From Yoonia sp034652275 (GTDB taxonomy: Bacteria > Pseudomonadota > Alphaproteobacteria > Rhodobacterales > Rhodobacteraceae), in NCBI RefSeq assembly GCF_034652275.1, contig NZ_JAXIWG010000002.1, positions 706,971 to 770,970 on the forward strand: 64,000 bases of DNA, read 5' to 3'. Shown here one piece after another: positions 54,302 through 63,416 of this stretch. The stretch's first letter is position 1, and every line of letters starts with the position of its first letter. The translations under genes were made by a program, and so were the position numbers. The notes under the pieces are model-generated. The model did no database searches. It was given only the letters and a program-made list of their open reading frames with translations, and was not told where the DNA came from.

Positions 54302-55636
54302 TCAGCGATTTGCCGCAGCGGTCAGCCGCCAGAACCGCACTGGCAGGATTGCGGCAACAAAGCCGATGCCGATCCCGTAACCGGCCCAGACGCCAAGTGG
54401 CCCAAGCTCTGCCCAGAACCCCAGTGCCGCCGCCAGCGGCAAGGCGAACAGCCAGTAGCTGACAAGGGTGAACCGCGTCGGCCAGACGAAATCCATGATC
54501 CCGCGCAGCGCGCCAAGCGCGGTTGCTTGCACCCCGTCCACGACTTGGATCAGCGCCACGATGATGAACATCGCCGTGGCAAGGACAACGACGCTGCTGT
54601 CGTCGGACAAGGCGGCTGCAATCCGGCCCCCCAGCAGGATCAGCGCAATCGTGACAGCGACCATCCAGATCGTGACGATCCCGATGGCGGCCACCGCGAT
54701 GGGGCGCAGCCGCGCAGGGTCACCCGACCCGCTGGCCTGTCCGATGCGGATCGCCACAGCCGCCGCCATGCCCAAGGGCAGCATATAAAGAACGCCGCCC
54801 ACCGCCTGCACGATCTGGTTGGCGGCGAGGGCTGTCGCCCCGAAGATGCCCAGCATCAGCCCGACCATGGCAAAGGCCGCTCCTTCGCCGGTGTAACCGA
54901 TGGCCAGCGGCAGGCCGCCCCAGGCCAGCCTTTTGCGCAGCGCCGCATTGGGGCGCGCGCGCAGCAAACCTTTGCGCGCCAGCCAGCCGATCGCGACCAG
55001 CAGGGCCAGCGCTTCTGCGATCAGGCTGGCCAGTCCCGCGCCGATCAGCCCCAGCCCTTGCCAGTCACCGATCCCCCAGATCAGGACATAATTCAGCGGA
55101 ATGTTCAAAATAACCGCCAGAAAAGCGAAACCCGCAGCCGTCCACGGCCGGTCCATCGCGTTCAGGACCTGACCGATCACCATCAGCAGGGCGACCGGCA
55201 CCAAGAGCGCCGACATCGCCAGCCAATAGGGTGTGATGACCGCGAGGACTTCGGCGGGTTGCCCGATCAGCGGCAGGACAAACAGGATCAGGACCATCAC
55301 CACGGCCCCCACAAGACCCGCGCCCACCGCCAGCCCAAGGCCCGCGCGCAAGGCTGCAGCCACGGCATCCGCCTGCGCGCCGCCGTGCCGGTGCGCGGCT
55401 TCGATCCCCACGGCAGAGACAAAGCCGTAGATCGCGGAATAGAAGATGATGATCGCCGCCGTCGTCAGCGACGCAGCAGCAAGCGAGATGGTGCCAAGCG
55501 GTGCGATCATGATCGTGTCCACCACGCCAATCAGCGTCGACGCCGCAAGACCCGCCACAATCGGCAGGACAAGCCGCAGCAGCGGCGCGACTTCGGCCCT
55601 TGCGGTGGCTTGGGCGGGGCGGGTGATCGTCGACAT
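54302..55636 (-). CDS. MATE-family multidrug efflux transporter
   Basis: A 444-residue transporter with twelve predicted membrane spans in two six-helix halves, the layout of the NorM/DinF MATE family. It exchanges Na+ or H+ for cationic drugs. N-terminal segments include LLRLVLPIVAGLAASTLIGV and VVDTIMIAPLGTISLAAASL; the second half includes GLPLAIGYTGEGAAFAMVGL. It is divergent from a TetR gene, and two palindromes in the 64-bp gap are likely operators. Confidence 0.92.
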   Translation of the reverse strand: MSTITRPAQATARAEVAPLLRLVLPIVAGLAASTLIGVVDTIMIAPLGTISLAAASLTTAAIIIFYSAIYGFVSAVGIEAAHRHGGAQADAVAAALRAGLGLAVGAGLVGAVVMVLILFVLPLIGQPAEVLAVITPYWLAMSALLVPVALLMVIGQVLNAMDRPWTAAGFAFLAVILNIPLNYVLIWGIGDWQGLGLIGAGLASLIAEALALLVAIGWLARKGLLRARPNAALRKRLAWGGLPLAIGYTGEGAAFAMVGLMLGIFGATALAANQIVQAVGGVLYMLPLGMAAAVAIRIGQASGSGDPARLRPIAVAAIGIVTIWMVAVTIALILLGGRIAAALSDDSSVVVLATAMFIIVALIQVVDGVQATALGALRGIMDFVWPTRFTLVSYWLFALPLAAALGFWAELGPLGVWAGYGIGIGFVAAILPVRFWRLTAAANR

Positions 55637-55657
55637 GTTGAAAGACCGTTCAGAAAG

Positions 55658-55674
55658 ACATACGCTGTGTATGT
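55658..55674. promoter_or_regulatory. TetR operator 1 between the MATE and TetR genes
   Basis: acatacgctgtgtatgt is a perfect 6-base-arm inverted repeat (acatac/gtatgt) with a 5-base centre. It is 21 bases upstream of the MATE start and has the same arms as operator 2, 30 bases away. Confidence 0.75.
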
Positions 55675-55687
55675 GAACGAGATAGAA

Positions 55688-55704
55688 ACATACGAGGTGT
55701 ATGT
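55688..55704. promoter_or_regulatory. TetR operator 2, overlapping the TetR gene start
   Basis: acatacgaggtgtatgt has the same arms around gaggt. It covers ATG 55701 and the GAGG ribosome-binding site, so bound repressor would also reduce its own synthesis. Confidence 0.75.
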
Positions 55705-55706
55705 CA

Positions 55707-56324
55707 ATGGGTGACCCGTCCCCGCGCCGCAGCCGTGGCGAAATGCGCGAACAGACGACGGCGCAGTTGCTGGCGGCGGCCCGCCGCGCCTTTGCCGCTG
55801 ACGGCTATGCGGCAAGCGCGATGGACGCGATCTGCGCCGACGCCGGTGTGACGCGGGGCGCGCTTTATCACCATTTCGGTGGCAAAGAGGGGTTGCTGGA
55901 AGCGGTCGTGCACCAGATCGACGCAGAGATATCGGTCCGGCTTGACGAAGAGGAAAAACGCCATGCCGACCCCTGGGTCGGTTTCAGGTCCTGTTGCAGA
56001 CTGTGGCTTGAACAGGCGTTAGATCCCGAAATCCAGCGGATCTGCTTTCGTGACGCGCCATCGGTGCTCGGGCAGAAGTTGCGTGATCTCGACGAGATTT
56101 CCGCCATCGTGGAAATCCGCGAGTCGCTTGCGGCGCTGATGGCGTCGGGCCGCATCCGCGCGACCGACCCCGAGGCTTTGGCGCGCATGATCAACGGGGC
56201 GTTGGTCGATGCGGCGCTTTGGGTGGCGGCGGCCGGCGATGAACCGGCAGCGCAACGCGCGGCTTTGGACCGCGCACTTGCTGCTGCCGATGTGCTGCTT
56301 GACGGATTGGAACGCCGCGCCTAA
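55707..56324 (+). CDS. TetR-family repressor of the MATE transporter
   Basis: A 205-residue regulator. The helix-turn-helix is in TTAQLLAAARRAFAADGYAA and SAMDAICADAGVTRGALYHH, followed by a helical ligand domain (RLDEEEKRHADPWVGFRSCC; AISAIVEIRESLAALMASGR-like helices). Start 55707 places GAGG nine bases ahead; ATG 55701 is the alternative. The divergent MATE gene and shared palindromes make it the likely local repressor that is released by a drug-like ligand. Confidence 0.88.
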   Translation: MGDPSPRRSRGEMREQTTAQLLAAARRAFAADGYAASAMDAICADAGVTRGALYHHFGGKEGLLEAVVHQIDAEISVRLDEEEKRHADPWVGFRSCCRLWLEQALDPEIQRICFRDAPSVLGQKLRDLDEISAIVEIRESLAALMASGRIRATDPEALARMINGALVDAALWVAAAGDEPAAQRAALDRALAAADVLLDGLERRA

Positions 56325-56893
56325 TCGCTGGCGCTGTCCGTATCGGCAATGTCGGGGCGTGGTTCGCGGGCGGGTCTGCCGATGACCTCGCGCAATTCAT
56401 CCAGTTCAATGAAGTTATCGGCCTGACGGCGCAGTTCATCCGCGATCATCGGTGGCTGGCTGCGGATCGTGGACACGACCGACACACGCACCCCCTTGCG
56501 CTGCAACGCCTCAATCAACGGGCGGAAATCACCGTCGCCGGAAAAGATCACGGCATGGTCAAGGTGCGGGGCCAATTCCATCGCATCCACGGCCAGTTCG
56601 ATGTCCATGTTGCCCTTGACCTTGCGTCGCCCCATGCTGTCGGTGAATTCCTTGGCCGGTTTGGTCACCATCGAATAGCCGTTGTAATGCAGCCAGTCGA
56701 CCAGCGGGCGGATCGGCGAATATTCGTCATTTTCCAGCAGTGCGGTGTAATAGAATGCGCGCAGAAGCTTGCCGCGGCGCATGAATTCCTGACGCAGCAG
56801 CTTGTAGTCGATGTCGAACCCCAGCGACTTGGCCGCTGCGTAAAGGTTCGATCCATCAATGAAGAGCGCGAGACGCTCGTCCCGGTAAAACAT
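56321..56893 (-). CDS. NYN-domain protein (LabA/DUF88 family)
   Basis: A 190-residue NYN/PIN-like nuclease-fold protein. Acidic residues that would form a metal site appear in ERLALFIDGSNLYAAAKSLG, GNMDIELAVDAMELAPHLDH and FSGDGDFRPLIEALQRKGVR. Members are thought to be RNases, but the bacterial role is unclear. AAGGGCTTTC directly before the ATG is a usable ribosome-binding site. It is convergent with the TetR gene and divergent from folK. Confidence 0.9.
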   Translation of the reverse strand: MFYRDERLALFIDGSNLYAAAKSLGFDIDYKLLRQEFMRRGKLLRAFYYTALLENDEYSPIRPLVDWLHYNGYSMVTKPAKEFTDSMGRRKVKGNMDIELAVDAMELAPHLDHAVIFSGDGDFRPLIEALQRKGVRVSVVSTIRSQPPMIADELRRQADNFIELDELREVIGRPAREPRPDIADTDSASD

Positions 56894-57006
56894 GAAAGCC
56901 CTTTCGAGTGATTCCCTTGATCACCGATGTGATGTGAGTGGAAGGTTGATCAAGTAAACGCCCATATTATAGGGTGGTTCCCGTGAGACAAGAGGCGCTT
57001 TGCGGT

Positions 57007-57591
57007 ATGATCGGCCAGATGACGCTTATTGCCCTTGGCAGCAACGACGCATCAGTTCAGGGTGACGCCGCGGCAAATGTGGCTTGGGCCGTCGGTCGCG
57101 TCAGCGCGCTGGCCCACGGTGTGGTGCGTGTCAGCCCGTTCTATGCGACCCCTGCCTACCCTGTGGGGGCGGGCCCTGATTTCGTCAATGCGGCGATGGC
57201 GTTTGACTCTGTCCTAGATGCCGCTGCCGTTCTGGCCGCCCTGCATACCATCGAGGCCGAGGCCGGGCGCATCCGCACGACGCGCTGGGGACAGCGCAGC
57301 CTTGACCTTGATCTGATCGCGCAGGGCGATCTGGTGTTGCCCGATGCCGCAACACATGACCATTGGCGCCACCTGCCGCCCCATGCGCAGGCAACAATTG
57401 CGCCCGACCGTCTGATCCTACCGCACCCGCGCGTGCAGGACCGCAGCTTTGTGCTGGTCCCGCTGGCCGATGTGGCCCCGGACTGGCGCCATCCGTGTCT
57501 TGGGCTAAGCGTGGTGGAAATGCTTGGCCAGGTTCCCGCGGCCGACCGCGCCAGTGTCGTCCGGTTGCCCGGTCCAACCGCGCAAGCCTGA
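57007..57591 (+). CDS. folK: 2-amino-4-hydroxy-6-hydroxymethyldihydropteridine diphosphokinase
   Basis: A 194-residue folate-pathway enzyme (HPPK) that transfers pyrophosphate from ATP to the pterin. The family signature is seen: LIALGSNDASVQGDAAANV, VSPFYATPAYPVGAGPDFVN, and RWGQRSLDLDLIAQGDLVL with the catalytic Asp pair. It is longer than the E. coli enzyme (about 160 residues) mainly through inserts. Start 57007 has GAGG ten bases before; ATG 57019 is an alternative start. Confidence 0.92.
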   Translation: MIGQMTLIALGSNDASVQGDAAANVAWAVGRVSALAHGVVRVSPFYATPAYPVGAGPDFVNAAMAFDSVLDAAAVLAALHTIEAEAGRIRTTRWGQRSLDLDLIAQGDLVLPDAATHDHWRHLPPHAQATIAPDRLILPHPRVQDRSFVLVPLADVAPDWRHPCLGLSVVEMLGQVPAADRASVVRLPGPTAQA

Positions 57592-57684
57592 AAATACGGG
57601 CAACCCGCGCCCGCTGGCCCTTGTCAATCCCTTTTGAACGCTCTAGGGATGCAGCTTCCGAAGCTTCCTGTCCGGAGATCTGTC

Positions 57685-58038
57685 ATGGCCCGCGTTACCG
57701 TCGAAGATTGCGTTGATAAAGTCCCAAACCGTTTCGAGCTTGTCATGCTTGCCGCGCACCGTGCCCGCGAAATCGCCGCCGGTTCGCCGATCACCGTGTC
57801 GCGCGACAACGACAAGAACCCTGTCGTTTCGCTGCGCGAAATCGCGGAAGAAACCCAGCAGGCCGATGACCTGCGCGAACGCATGATCGAAGCCAACCAG
57901 ACCCAGATCGAGATCGACGAACCCGAAGAGGACAGCATGTCCTTGCTGATGGGCGCCGAGGCCGACCGTCCGGTCGAGGATGACATGTCCGAGGAAAAAC
58001 TGCTGCGTGCGCTGATGGAAGCGCAAGGCCAGCGCTAG
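57685..58038 (+). CDS. rpoZ: RNA polymerase omega subunit
   Basis: A 117-residue omega subunit (MARVTVEDCVDKVPNRFELV, AHRAREIAAGSPITVSRDND, then EIAEETQQADDLRERMI). It helps fold the beta-prime subunit and binds ppGpp. An acidic C-terminal tail is typical of alphaproteobacterial RpoZ. I chose ATG 57685, which has CGGAG ahead of it; the frame opens earlier. It is upstream of the RelA/SpoT homologue, the usual arrangement. Confidence 0.96.
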   Translation: MARVTVEDCVDKVPNRFELVMLAAHRAREIAAGSPITVSRDNDKNPVVSLREIAEETQQADDLRERMIEANQTQIEIDEPEEDSMSLLMGAEADRPVEDDMSEEKLLRALMEAQGQR

Positions 58039-58078
58039 GGCGGGCTGTTCAGCCTGCCAATAATGGGCGCGGAACCAG

Positions 58079-60211
58079 ATGACGAATCCCGATAGTCTGA
58101 TCTCTCTGGTTCGCGCCTATAACCCGAAAACAAATCAGGCCTTGCTGCGCGATGCCTTTGCCTTTGGTGCCGACATGCACGAAGGCCAGTTCCGCCATTC
58201 CGGCGAGCCTTATTTCACCCATCCCGTCGCGGTCGCCCATATCCTTGCCTTGCAGCAGATGGATGACGCGACGCTGGTCACCGCCCTGCTGCACGACACG
58301 ATCGAGGATACCAAGGCGTCCTTTGCGATGGTCGAGGCCCGATTCGGCCGCGAGATTGCGGAACTTGTCGATGGCGTCACCAAGCTGACGAACCTGCAAC
58401 TGACCTCGACCCAGACCAAGCAGGCGGAAAACTTTCGCAAGCTGTTCATGGCGACCAGCCGCGATTTGCGCGTGACGCTGGTGAAGCTGGCCGACCGTTT
58501 GCACAACATGCGCACGATCAAATCCATGCGCCCCGAAAAGCAGGCCCAAAAGGCCCGCGAGACGATGGAGATTTTCGCCCCCCTTGCCGGTCGTATGGGC
58601 ATGCAGTGGATGCGCGAGGAGCTGGAGGATCTGTCCTTCCGCGTGCTGAACCCCGAGGCGCGCAATTCCATCATCCGCCGGTTCATCACGCTGCAGCGTG
58701 AAACCGGCGATGTGGTCCAGAAAATCACCGCCGATATGCGGGTGGAACTGGAAAAGGCCAATATCCTTGCCGATGTCGCGGGCCGCGCCAAGAAGCCCTA
58801 TTCCATCTGGCGCAAGATGCAGGAAAAGGATCAGGGGTTCAGCCGCCTGTCCGACATCTACGGGTTCCGCATCATCGTCGCGACCGAAGGCGATTGTTAC
58901 CGCGTGCTTGGCACGATCCACCAGCGCTGGCGCGCCGTGCCGGGGCGGTTCAAAGATTACATCAGCCAGCCGAAATCCAACGGCTACCGGTCGATCCATA
59001 CCACCGTATCGGGCCGCGACGGCAAGCGGGTCGAGGTGCAGATCCGCACCCGCGAAATGCACGAGGTCGCTGAAACGGGCGTTGCGGCGCATTGGTCCTA
59101 CAAGAACGGTGAACGCGTCGAAAACCGCTTTGCCGTGGACCCTGTGCGCTGGATCGCGTCCCTGACCGACCGGCTGGACGACGACCAGAACCACGAAGAA
59201 TTCCTCGAAGCCGTCAAGCTCGAGATGTATCAGGATCAGGTGTTCTGTTTCACCCCCAAGGGCGAGGTCATCAAACTGCCGCGCGGGGCGACGCCCATCG
59301 ATTTTGCCTATGCAATCCATACGCGGATCGGGTCGGCCTGTGTGGGGGCCAAGGTGGACGGGCTGCGCGTGCCGCTTTGGACGCGGCTCAAGAACGGGCA
59401 GTCGGTCGAGATTATCACTGCCGAAGGCCAGACCCCGCAGGCAACATGGATCGATATCGCCGTGACGGGCCGCGCGAAAACCGCGATCCGGCGATCCTTG
59501 CGCGAAGAAGACCGCGAACGCTATGTCCGGCTGGGCCGCGAACTGGCGCGCGTGGCTTTCGAGAACGTGCGCAAGAAATCCACCGAAAAGGCGCTGCGCA
59601 CCGCTGCCAAGGCGCTGGCTATCGACAGTGTCGACGAATTGCTCGCCCGTCTGGGCAGTGCCGAGGTGACCGGCAGCGAGGTCGTGCGGGCGATCTATCC
59701 CGAACTGTCCTTGACAAACGGCGACGAGGTCGATCAGGGACGCGCGGTCGTGGGCCTCAGCCCCGATCAGGTCTATAAACGCGGGGCCTGCTGTCAGCCG
59801 GTCCCCGGAGAGCGTATTCTGGGCATCACCTTCCGCGGGCAGGGCGTTACGATCCATGCCATCGACTGTGCCGCGCTGGTCGATTACGAAGAACAGCCCG
59901 AACGCTGGATCGACCTGCATTGGCAGGAAGGCACGCATGCCGCCGTCAATACCGTGACCTTTGACGCGACAATCGCAAACGACACCGGCGTGCTGGGGCG
60001 CATTTGCACATTGATCGGCGAACAGAACGCCAATATCTCTGACCTCAAGTTCATCGACCGCAAGCCCGACTATTTCCGCCTGCTGATCGATGTCGATCTG
60101 CGGGATGCAGAACATCTGCACCGCGTGATGACGGCGCTCGAAGCGGAAAGCAACGTGTCCTCCATTGTGCGGCACCGCGATCCGGGGCTGGCGGGGTCTA
60201 TGCGTGGCTGA
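58079..60211 (+). CDS. rsh: Bifunctional (p)ppGpp synthetase/hydrolase, RelA/SpoT homologue
   Basis: A 710-residue alarmone enzyme of the stringent response. Domains: HD hydrolase (residues about 40-160, YFTHPVAVAHILALQQMDDA, LVTALLHDTIEDT), synthetase (about 235-350, FSRLSDIYGFRIIVATEGDC), TGS (about 385-445, FCFTPKGEVIKLPRGATPID), and a C-terminal ACT domain (from about 635, DTGVLGRICTLIGEQNANIS). The single gene probably does both synthesis and hydrolysis, as in other alphaproteobacteria. The 40-bp gap after rpoZ suggests one transcript. Confidence 0.95.
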   Translation: MTNPDSLISLVRAYNPKTNQALLRDAFAFGADMHEGQFRHSGEPYFTHPVAVAHILALQQMDDATLVTALLHDTIEDTKASFAMVEARFGREIAELVDGVTKLTNLQLTSTQTKQAENFRKLFMATSRDLRVTLVKLADRLHNMRTIKSMRPEKQAQKARETMEIFAPLAGRMGMQWMREELEDLSFRVLNPEARNSIIRRFITLQRETGDVVQKITADMRVELEKANILADVAGRAKKPYSIWRKMQEKDQGFSRLSDIYGFRIIVATEGDCYRVLGTIHQRWRAVPGRFKDYISQPKSNGYRSIHTTVSGRDGKRVEVQIRTREMHEVAETGVAAHWSYKNGERVENRFAVDPVRWIASLTDRLDDDQNHEEFLEAVKLEMYQDQVFCFTPKGEVIKLPRGATPIDFAYAIHTRIGSACVGAKVDGLRVPLWTRLKNGQSVEIITAEGQTPQATWIDIAVTGRAKTAIRRSLREEDRERYVRLGRELARVAFENVRKKSTEKALRTAAKALAIDSVDELLARLGSAEVTGSEVVRAIYPELSLTNGDEVDQGRAVVGLSPDQVYKRGACCQPVPGERILGITFRGQGVTIHAIDCAALVDYEEQPERWIDLHWQEGTHAAVNTVTFDATIANDTGVLGRICTLIGEQNANISDLKFIDRKPDYFRLLIDVDLRDAEHLHRVMTALEAESNVSSIVRHRDPGLAGSMRG

Positions 60212-60234
60212 CAGGCCAGAAGGGAAGTCGTGTT

Positions 60235-60882
60235 TTGGTATTCAAGCGCAGGGATAGGCGGCCGATCTGGAAGATCGTGCTGGACTTTGTCTATCCGCGC
60301 GGCGGCTGGGCGCGGGCCTTTGGGTATGTAAAACACCGGCTGCGGCGCTTGCCTGACACGCCCGAAAAAATCTCTCGCGGGATCGCGGTGGGTGTGTTTG
60401 CCGCGTTCACACCGTTCTACGGGCTGCATTTCGTCATCGCGATCCTGCTTGCGCGGATTGCGCGCGGCAATATCCTTGCCGCGCTGCTGGGCACGTTTGC
60501 GGGCAATCCGCTGACCTATATTCCCATCGGGATCGCGTCTTTGGGGACAGGTTATTGGCTGCTGGGGCGTCCGTTCAATGCAGCGCTGTTCGGGCTGGAT
60601 AACAGTGTCACCGCCGATTACTGCACGCTTGGCTGCCAGTTCAGTAATGCATTTTCGGACATCATCTACAATTTCGTGGCTATGTTCACGGTCGCCACCG
60701 CCGACTGGACCGGTCTGATTGCCTTTTATCACGAGGTTTTCGTACCCTACCTGATCGGCGGCATCGCGCCGGGCTTGTTCTTTGCGTGGCTCAGCTACTA
60801 TCTGTTCGTGCCAATTATCGCGGCCTATCAGAAACGGCGCCGCAAGGTGTTGCAGGCCAAGCTCGACCAGTTGAAGAAATGA
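60235..60882 (+). CDS. DUF2062 membrane protein
   Basis: A 215-residue inner-membrane protein starting at TTG 60235 (VFKRRDRRPIWKIVLDFVYP), with AGGGAAG about eight bases before. It has three or four spans and the DUF2062 core GIAVGVFAAFTPFYGLHFVI, then GNPLTYIPIGIASLGTGYWL. The C-terminus is basic (KRRRKVLQAKLDQLKK). Its function is unknown. It is always found between the RelA/SpoT gene and pdxJ in Rhodobacteraceae, as here. Confidence 0.88.
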   Translation: MVFKRRDRRPIWKIVLDFVYPRGGWARAFGYVKHRLRRLPDTPEKISRGIAVGVFAAFTPFYGLHFVIAILLARIARGNILAALLGTFAGNPLTYIPIGIASLGTGYWLLGRPFNAALFGLDNSVTADYCTLGCQFSNAFSDIIYNFVAMFTVATADWTGLIAFYHEVFVPYLIGGIAPGLFFAWLSYYLFVPIIAAYQKRRRKVLQAKLDQLKK

Positions 60883-60907
60883 CCTCTCTCGCCTGAAAGG
60901 GACGACC

Positions 60908-61648
60908 ATGACCAATCTGCGGCTCGGTGTGAATATCGACCATGTGGCGACAGTGCGCAACGCGCGCGGCGGGGACGTGCCTGATCCGGTGCGCGCGGCA
61001 CTGCTGGCACAGGATGCGGGGGCAGACGGGATCACTGCGCATCTGCGCGAGGATCGCCGCCACATCATCGACACCGATATCGAACGCCTGATGGCGGCGC
61101 TGCGTATCCCGCTGAACTTCGAGATGGCGGCGACGACCGAAATGCAGGCGATCGCCTTGCGCCACAAACCGCATGCTGTTTGCCTTGTCCCCGAAAAGCG
61201 CGAGGAACGCACGACCGAGGGCGGGCTGGATGTGGCGGGAAATGACAATGCATTGGCCGCCTATATCGCGCCTTTGCGCGATGCCGGGTCCCGCGTGTCG
61301 CTGTTCATCGCCGCCGACGAAGCGCAGATCAGGGCTGCCCACCGCATCGGTGCGCCGGTGATCGAACTGCATTCGGGCGCCTATGCCGATGCTTGGGCGG
61401 AAGGCGACTGGCAGATGCGCGACGATGAATTGCGCAAGATCACCGATATGACCGCCTTTGCCACCGATCTGGGGCTGGAGGTGCATGTGGGCCACGGGCT
61501 GACCTATGATTGCGTCACGCCCATCGCCGCCTTGCCGCAGGTGGCGGAACTCAACATCGGGCATTTCCTGATCGGCGAATCCATCTTTCGCGGGCTTGGC
61601 CCCGCGATTGCCGAAATGCGCCGCCTGATGGATGCCGCGCGCGCATGA
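60908..61648 (+). CDS. pdxJ: Pyridoxine 5'-phosphate synthase
   Basis: A 246-residue TIM-barrel enzyme that makes pyridoxine 5'-phosphate (vitamin B6). Family motifs: RLGVNIDHVATVRNARGGDV, DGITAHLREDRRHIIDTDIE, VIELHSGAYADAWAEGDWQ, VHVGHGLTYDCVTPIAALPQ and ELNIGHFLIGESIFRGLGPA. GAAAGG precedes the ATG. Length is normal. It overlaps the deaminase gene by four bases. Confidence 0.96.
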   Translation: MTNLRLGVNIDHVATVRNARGGDVPDPVRAALLAQDAGADGITAHLREDRRHIIDTDIERLMAALRIPLNFEMAATTEMQAIALRHKPHAVCLVPEKREERTTEGGLDVAGNDNALAAYIAPLRDAGSRVSLFIAADEAQIRAAHRIGAPVIELHSGAYADAWAEGDWQMRDDELRKITDMTAFATDLGLEVHVGHGLTYDCVTPIAALPQVAELNIGHFLIGESIFRGLGPAIAEMRRLMDAARA

Positions 61649-62127
61649 GCGCGGCGTTGCTGACACCGACCACCGCCGAACGCGCCGCCATGCGCGATGT
61701 GACCGACCACGCTTGCCGCCTGCATGATCAGGGCAAGGATATCGTCTTTACCGCCGCTGTGGTGCTGGATGGCAAGGTGGTCGCCACCGCACGCAACGAG
61801 GTGGGCGAGACGGACGATATCAGCCGCCATGCCGAAGTCGTGGCCATCGCCGCTGCCGCCCGTACGCTGGGCCGGCGTGACCTGCACGGTGCCACGCTGA
61901 TCGCGTCCTGCCAACCGTGCGAGATGTGCCTGAGCGCGATGCGCTGGGCGGGGATCGACCGCGTGATCTTTGCCGCGCAACAGGCCAATGCGGATGCGGC
62001 CTTTTTCCGGTTTCCGAAACTGACGATCCGCGATTTCCATGCCGCCTGCGACGGGGCCTTCGACTGGCTGGGCGGGCTGGACGAGGACCGTGTCGCCCAT
62101 ATCTATGCGCCGGGGGCTGCGGGATGA
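61645..62127 (+). CDS. Nucleoside/nucleobase deaminase (CDA superfamily)
   Basis: A 160-residue zinc deaminase. The zinc and catalytic motifs are HAEVVAIAAAA (HAE) and ASCQPCEMCLSAMRWAGI (PCxxC). The general pattern resembles guanine deaminase and TadA-like enzymes; it is not the essential tRNA-specific TadA by context. Likely a purine-salvage or base-deaminating enzyme. It is coupled to pdxJ and to acpS by four-base overlaps. Confidence 0.85.
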   Translation: MSAALLTPTTAERAAMRDVTDHACRLHDQGKDIVFTAAVVLDGKVVATARNEVGETDDISRHAEVVAIAAAARTLGRRDLHGATLIASCQPCEMCLSAMRWAGIDRVIFAAQQANADAAFFRFPKLTIRDFHAACDGAFDWLGGLDEDRVAHIYAPGAAG

Positions 62128-62525
62128 TCCTTGGCATCGGCACCGACCTTGCGAATATCGACCGCATCGCGGCCACGCTCGACCGGTTCGGTGACCGGTT
62201 CCGCAACCGTGTCTTTACGCCCGTCGAACAGGCCAAGGCCGAAGCGCGCCACGACACACCCGGCACCTATGCCAAGCGCTGGGCCGCGAAAGAGGCCTGT
62301 TCCAAGGCGCTGGGCACCGGTCTGCGCATGGGGATTGCGTGGAAGGACATGGCCGTGTCCAACCTGCACACCGGCCAGCCCGTCATGGCCGTGACCGGTT
62401 GGGCGCGCGAAAGGCTGGACCAGATGACGCCACCGGGGCACGAGGCGATCATCCATGTGACGCTGACCGACGATCACCCTTGGGCACAAGCCTTTGTGGT
62501 GATCGAGGCGCGGCCCATCGCTTGA
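62124..62525 (+). CDS. acpS: Holo-[acyl-carrier-protein] synthase
   Basis: A 133-residue phosphopantetheinyl transferase that activates acyl carrier protein. Conserved features: ILGIGTDLANIDRIAATLDR (Mg2+ Asp), RFRNRVFTPVEQAKAEAR, and KRWAAKEACSKALGTG (KEA motif). It is slightly longer than E. coli AcpS, as usual for this group. Its position before lepB is the conserved order. Confidence 0.95.
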   Translation: MILGIGTDLANIDRIAATLDRFGDRFRNRVFTPVEQAKAEARHDTPGTYAKRWAAKEACSKALGTGLRMGIAWKDMAVSNLHTGQPVMAVTGWARERLDQMTPPGHEAIIHVTLTDDHPWAQAFVVIEARPIA

Positions 62526-62576
62526 CTCCACCCCCTTGCGCGATCATGTAGCGTCAAACCTTAAAAGGAACGGAAA

Positions 62577-63413
62577 ATGGCCGAAAAAACGGGCTTTGTC
62601 AGCAGCGTGAAAGAGACGATCAAGACGATCTTTTGGGCGCTGATCATTGCGGGCGTGTTCCGTACCCTGTTCTTTCAACCGTTCTGGATTCCGTCGGGGT
62701 CGATGAAAGACACGTTGCTGATCGGGGATTTCCTGTTCGTCAACAAGATGGCTTATGGCTATTCCTATGCGTCCTGCCCGTCGATCCGTGTGCCTGCCGT
62801 CGGGCTGGATGTCGGTGCGGATGATTTCTGCGGCTGGTTCGAGGATAGCAACGACCGCCTGTTCGGCTCTGACCCCGAGGTCGGCGATGTCGTCGTGTTC
62901 CGCCACCCTGTGACGGGGCTGGATTTCATCAAGCGCCTGATCGGTGCCCCCGGTGACCGCATCCAGATGATCGACGGCGTGCTGCATATCAACGACACCC
63001 CAGTCGGGCTGGCTGATGCGGGCACCTTTACCGAGATCATGGAACCCCAAGGTCCGATGGGTGGCCGCCCGATGTGCGCCAACGACCCTGTTGGAATGGG
63101 GGCGGAATGTCTCAAGCCGCGCCAGACCGAAACGCTGCCGAATGGCACCAGCCACGCGATCCTGAACATCGGCACGCGCGCGACCGACAACACCGGTGTG
63201 TTCACCGTGCCTGCGGATCATTTCTTCTTCATGGGTGACAACCGCGACAATTCCATCGACAGCCGCGTGCCGCAAACGCTGGGCGGTGTCGGCTACGTGC
63301 CGCGCAAGGATATCGTAGGCCGTGCCGACCGTGTGCTGTTCTCGTCTGCGGGCCGGTCGATGCTGGCCTTCTGGACATGGCGCAGCGACCGCTTCTTCAA
63401 AGCGATCGAGTAG
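62577..63413 (+). CDS. lepB: Signal peptidase I
   Basis: A 278-residue leader peptidase that removes Sec signal peptides. It has one N-terminal span (TIFWALIIAGVFRTLFFQPF). Catalytic Ser 42 is in FWIPSGSMKDTLLIGDFLFV and Lys 119 in TGLDFIKRLIGAPGDRIQM; the later motif FFMGDNRDNSIDSRVPQ is intact. AAAGGAACGGAA precedes the ATG. The adjacent gene after it is a mosaic second copy, whose last part is almost the same DNA. Confidence 0.96.
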   Translation: MAEKTGFVSSVKETIKTIFWALIIAGVFRTLFFQPFWIPSGSMKDTLLIGDFLFVNKMAYGYSYASCPSIRVPAVGLDVGADDFCGWFEDSNDRLFGSDPEVGDVVVFRHPVTGLDFIKRLIGAPGDRIQMIDGVLHINDTPVGLADAGTFTEIMEPQGPMGGRPMCANDPVGMGAECLKPRQTETLPNGTSHAILNIGTRATDNTGVFTVPADHFFFMGDNRDNSIDSRVPQTLGGVGYVPRKDIVGRADRVLFSSAGRSMLAFWTWRSDRFFKAIE

Positions 63414-63416
63414 AAG

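Noticed and set aside
58049..60175. A 708-codon frame on the minus strand opposite the RelA/SpoT homologue
   Set aside because: The plus-strand protein has all expected domains, so the reverse frame is an artefact of GC-rich codons.
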